A model generated the notes under the pieces. The model had not been told where the DNA came from. It made no database searches and saw nothing but the letters and a program-made list of their open reading frames with translations. This document shows positions 62,317-64,000 of a stretch of DNA of 64,000 nt, piece by piece. Origin of the DNA: Fervidibacillus halotolerans (GTDB lineage: Bacteria > Bacillota > Bacilli > Bacillales > Caldibacillaceae); assembly GCF_026547205.1 (NCBI RefSeq), contig NZ_CP106877.1, forward strand, positions 2,684,501 through 2,748,500, written 5' to 3'. Position numbers and translations under genes: made by a program. Position 1 is the stretch's first letter. Each line of letters begins with the position of its first letter.

Positions 62317-62358
62317 TAAATTGCTCATTTTTATACAAATGGGTAATTTAGGTTTTTT
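62311..62358 (+). terminator. Terminator controlled by RAT 1
   Basis: AAAACCTAAATT (62311-62322) pairs with AATTTAGGTTTT (62345-62356), running into TTTT. Mutually exclusive with the RAT 1 hairpin. Confidence 0.88.
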
Positions 62359-62404
62359 GTTTGTGGGCGGTGTCACATAAAAAAGAATTGAATAGGAATC
62401 GTAA

Positions 62405-62429
62405 GGGATGTTACCTATTGGGCATAACC
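62405..62429 (+). promoter_or_regulatory. Second, divergent RAT-like site (RAT 2)
   Basis: GGGATGTTACCTATTGGGCA plus TAACC keeps the GG..TGTTAC...GGCA..ACC skeleton of a RAT and likewise overlaps the first arm of a terminator. It departs from the LicT consensus at several positions, so it may answer to a different antiterminator or be decaying. Confidence 0.6.
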
Positions 62430-62480
62430 TTAATAAATTCGGTATTCACGATAGTGGGTTCGAGTTTGTTAAGGTTTTTT
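62426..62480 (+). terminator. Second leader terminator
   Basis: AACCTTAA (62426-62433) pairs with TTAAGGTT (62469-62476), followed by TTTTATTTT. It stands between RAT 2 and the esterase gene. Confidence 0.75.
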
Positions 62481-62511
62481 ATTTTAACAAATTTGAGAGG
62501 AGTATTTGTAA

Positions 62512-64000
62512 ATGAAAAAAATTATGCTTAGTTTATTCGTAGTATTCGTTGTCGTAGGTTTAGTAGGCTGTAACGATGCGTCTGAAAAACCGTCAAATTC
62601 GTCTGATGATCAACAATCGGTTACTTTCACCCAAACGTATCAGCAAGGTGTTATCCAAGAAACAAAATATGGTACTGTTCAAGGGTATGAGAACTTGGAA
62701 GAAAACACGCTCGTATGGAAGGGGATTCCTTATGCCAAGTCCCCTGTAGGAGATTTACGATGGAAAGCTCCGGAGGACCCGGATACATTTGAAGGAATAT
62801 ATGACGCAACTAGTCTTGGGAATATAGCTATTCAAACATCTGCAGACGGAATAATTGGTAGTGAAGATTGTTTAAATCTTGATATATACCGACCGAACAC
62901 AGATGAAACAGATTTGCCCGTATTCGTATATATCCATGGTGGGAATAATCAAACAGGAACTTCTGAAGAAATCACCGGTGATGCCTTTGTAAATGATTTG
63001 GGAGCTATTTTCGTTTCTGTCAATTACCGCCTTGGGCCACTAGGATTTAATCCACTTCCTGCATTGAATACTGGTGATGAACTAGAGGATTCTGGGAACT
63101 ACGCTTTATTAGATATCGCAAAATCATTGGACTGGGTTAAAGAAAATATCGAAAGTTTTGGTGGGAATCCTACCAATATAACTATTTCAGGTTTCTCTGC
63201 GGGTGGAAGAGATGTGATGGCCATGTTGATTTCTCCAATTTTTGAAGGAAAATTTCAGAAAGCAATTGCCTTTAGTGGTGGCATGACGATAGCCGATGAA
63301 CAAGATAGTATGAAAGTCTTTGCAGATGCAATCGCACCTCTCGTCGTGGAAGACGGAGTGAAAACTACTGAAGACGAGGCATACGAATGGCTTCTACAAG
63401 AAGACGAATCTGTCAAGGAATATTTATACTCTCTTTCAGCGGAGCGATTAAGTGGATTAATGAGTAATGCGATGATTCGAATGAGTGTATTCCCTCATTT
63501 ATACAATGACGGGAAAGTAATTCCGGAAGAACAATTTGATACGGAAGATTATAACTCCGTACCATTAATCATGTTTACCGGAACGACCGAATTTTCTTTC
63601 TTTGCGATGGGAGATCCATATTTTGCAAGTAGCTTCCAGGATGGTAGCGTATTTACCGACTCCGAGAAGAGTGCACAATTCGATTTTGCAAAAAAATATG
63701 GCAGTATGTTATACAAGTATTTTAACACCCAAGAATCTGCATTAAAAATGTATGATCATTATGAAGCACCCATTTATACGATGGAAATGCCATTTGGTGA
63801 AAATCTAACTGAAACAACGGATATGGATGCATTCGGTTCTTTCCACGGTGTATTTGTACCACTTTTAGACACGAATAATACAAGTTATTTGTCATTTGTA
63901 ACGGAATCGTATCAGTTGGAAGGAGCACAGAAATTGAAGGAACAATTTAGAGGTTATTTGGCCAACTTCCTTCATAACGATGATCCGAATGGTGACGGTT
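62512..64000 (+). CDS. Type-B carboxylesterase lipoprotein (3' end outside window)
   Basis: Open to the end of the window, at least 496 residues. A signal peptide MKKIMLSLFVVFVVVGLVGC with lipidated C20 places it on the outer face of the membrane, followed by a Ser/Asp-rich linker. The type-B carboxylesterase fold shows the oxyanion loop IHGGNNQTGT (142-144), the nucleophile S229 in GFSAGGRD, probable acid E360 (GTTEFSFF) and H445 (SFHGVF). EDCLNLDIYRP and NYRLGPLGF are typical blocks. ATG at 62512 after GAGAGGAG. Substrate unknown; the leader suggests sugar-responsive control, so an acylated glycoside or polysaccharide is an attractive guess. Confidence 0.9.
   Translation, partial: MKKIMLSLFVVFVVVGLVGCNDASEKPSNSSDDQQSVTFTQTYQQGVIQETKYGTVQGYENLEENTLVWKGIPYAKSPVGDLRWKAPEDPDTFEGIYDATSLGNIAIQTSADGIIGSEDCLNLDIYRPNTDETDLPVFVYIHGGNNQTGTSEEITGDAFVNDLGAIFVSVNYRLGPLGFNPLPALNTGDELEDSGNYALLDIAKSLDWVKENIESFGGNPTNITISGFSAGGRDVMAMLISPIFEGKFQKAIAFSGGMTIADEQDSMKVFADAIAPLVVEDGVKTTEDEAYEWLLQEDESVKEYLYSLSAERLSGLMSNAMIRMSVFPHLYNDGKVIPEEQFDTEDYNSVPLIMFTGTTEFSFFAMGDPYFASSFQDGSVFTDSEKSAQFDFAKKYGSMLYKYFNTQESALKMYDHYEAPIYTMEMPFGENLTETTDMDAFGSFHGVFVPLLDTNNTSYLSFVTESYQLEGAQKLKEQFRGYLANFLHNDDPNGDG

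Overview
This window is chromosomal DNA from a Bacillaceae (Bacillota) species. The gene order is that of the Bacillus subtilis origin-proximal region (clpC-radA-yacL-ispD-ispF-gltX-cysE-cysS-mrnC-rlmB-rae1-sigH-secE-nusG-rplKAJL-rpoBC-str-S10-spc-alpha operons-ecfA1A2T-truA-rplM-rpsI), and the proteins look close to Bacillus/Geobacillus orthologues. The DNA is AT-rich, Shine-Dalgarno sites are strong, and several essential genes start with TTG (rpoB, rpoC, rplN, rpsI, ispF, yacL). I cannot name the species.

Layout. 1-12.5 kb: stress and housekeeping genes (ClpC, RadA, YacL, two MEP-pathway enzymes, GltX, a Cys T-box with cysES, RNA enzymes, SigH). 12.5-29.6 kb: SecE/NusG, the L11-L1 and L10-L12 operons with their leaders, RNA polymerase beta/beta', then the str operon (S12, S7, EF-G, EF-Tu). 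29.7-31.3 kb: an intact IS4-like insertion sequence with an exact 11-bp target duplication, between tuf and the S10 promoters. 31.3-45.9 kb: the S10-spc-alpha ribosomal super-operon through rplQ. 46.2-50.6 kb: the ECF vitamin-transporter module, truA, rplM-rpsI.

From 50.7 kb the window is accessory DNA. It has an ISL3 element with an 8-bp target duplication and a doubly broken transposase; a two-gene module of a HipA/HipT-like kinase plus a HipS-like N-domain fused to a HIRAN domain; a decayed reverse-strand ISL3 fossil; a LacI-type regulator divergent from a sucrose/fructan operon (binding protein, two permeases, GH32 hydrolase, ROK fructokinase); and an esterase lipoprotein behind a LicT/SacT-type antitermination leader. 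The sugar importer is broken twice (a frameshift in the binding protein and a nonsense codon in permease 1), while the hydrolase and kinase are intact.

Several genes expected from synteny are missing or decayed: disA (between radA and yacL), map (between adk and the KOW gene) and rpmG (a degenerate relic before secE). The most novel-looking element is the kinase/HipS-HIRAN pair at 52.6-54.2 kb, a candidate toxin-antitoxin or phage-defence module. The tandem antitermination leader in front of a lone esterase, and the IS element carrying two inverted DnaA boxes and a hairpin hiding its ribosome-binding site, also deserve attention. I saw no tRNA, rRNA or CRISPR array.
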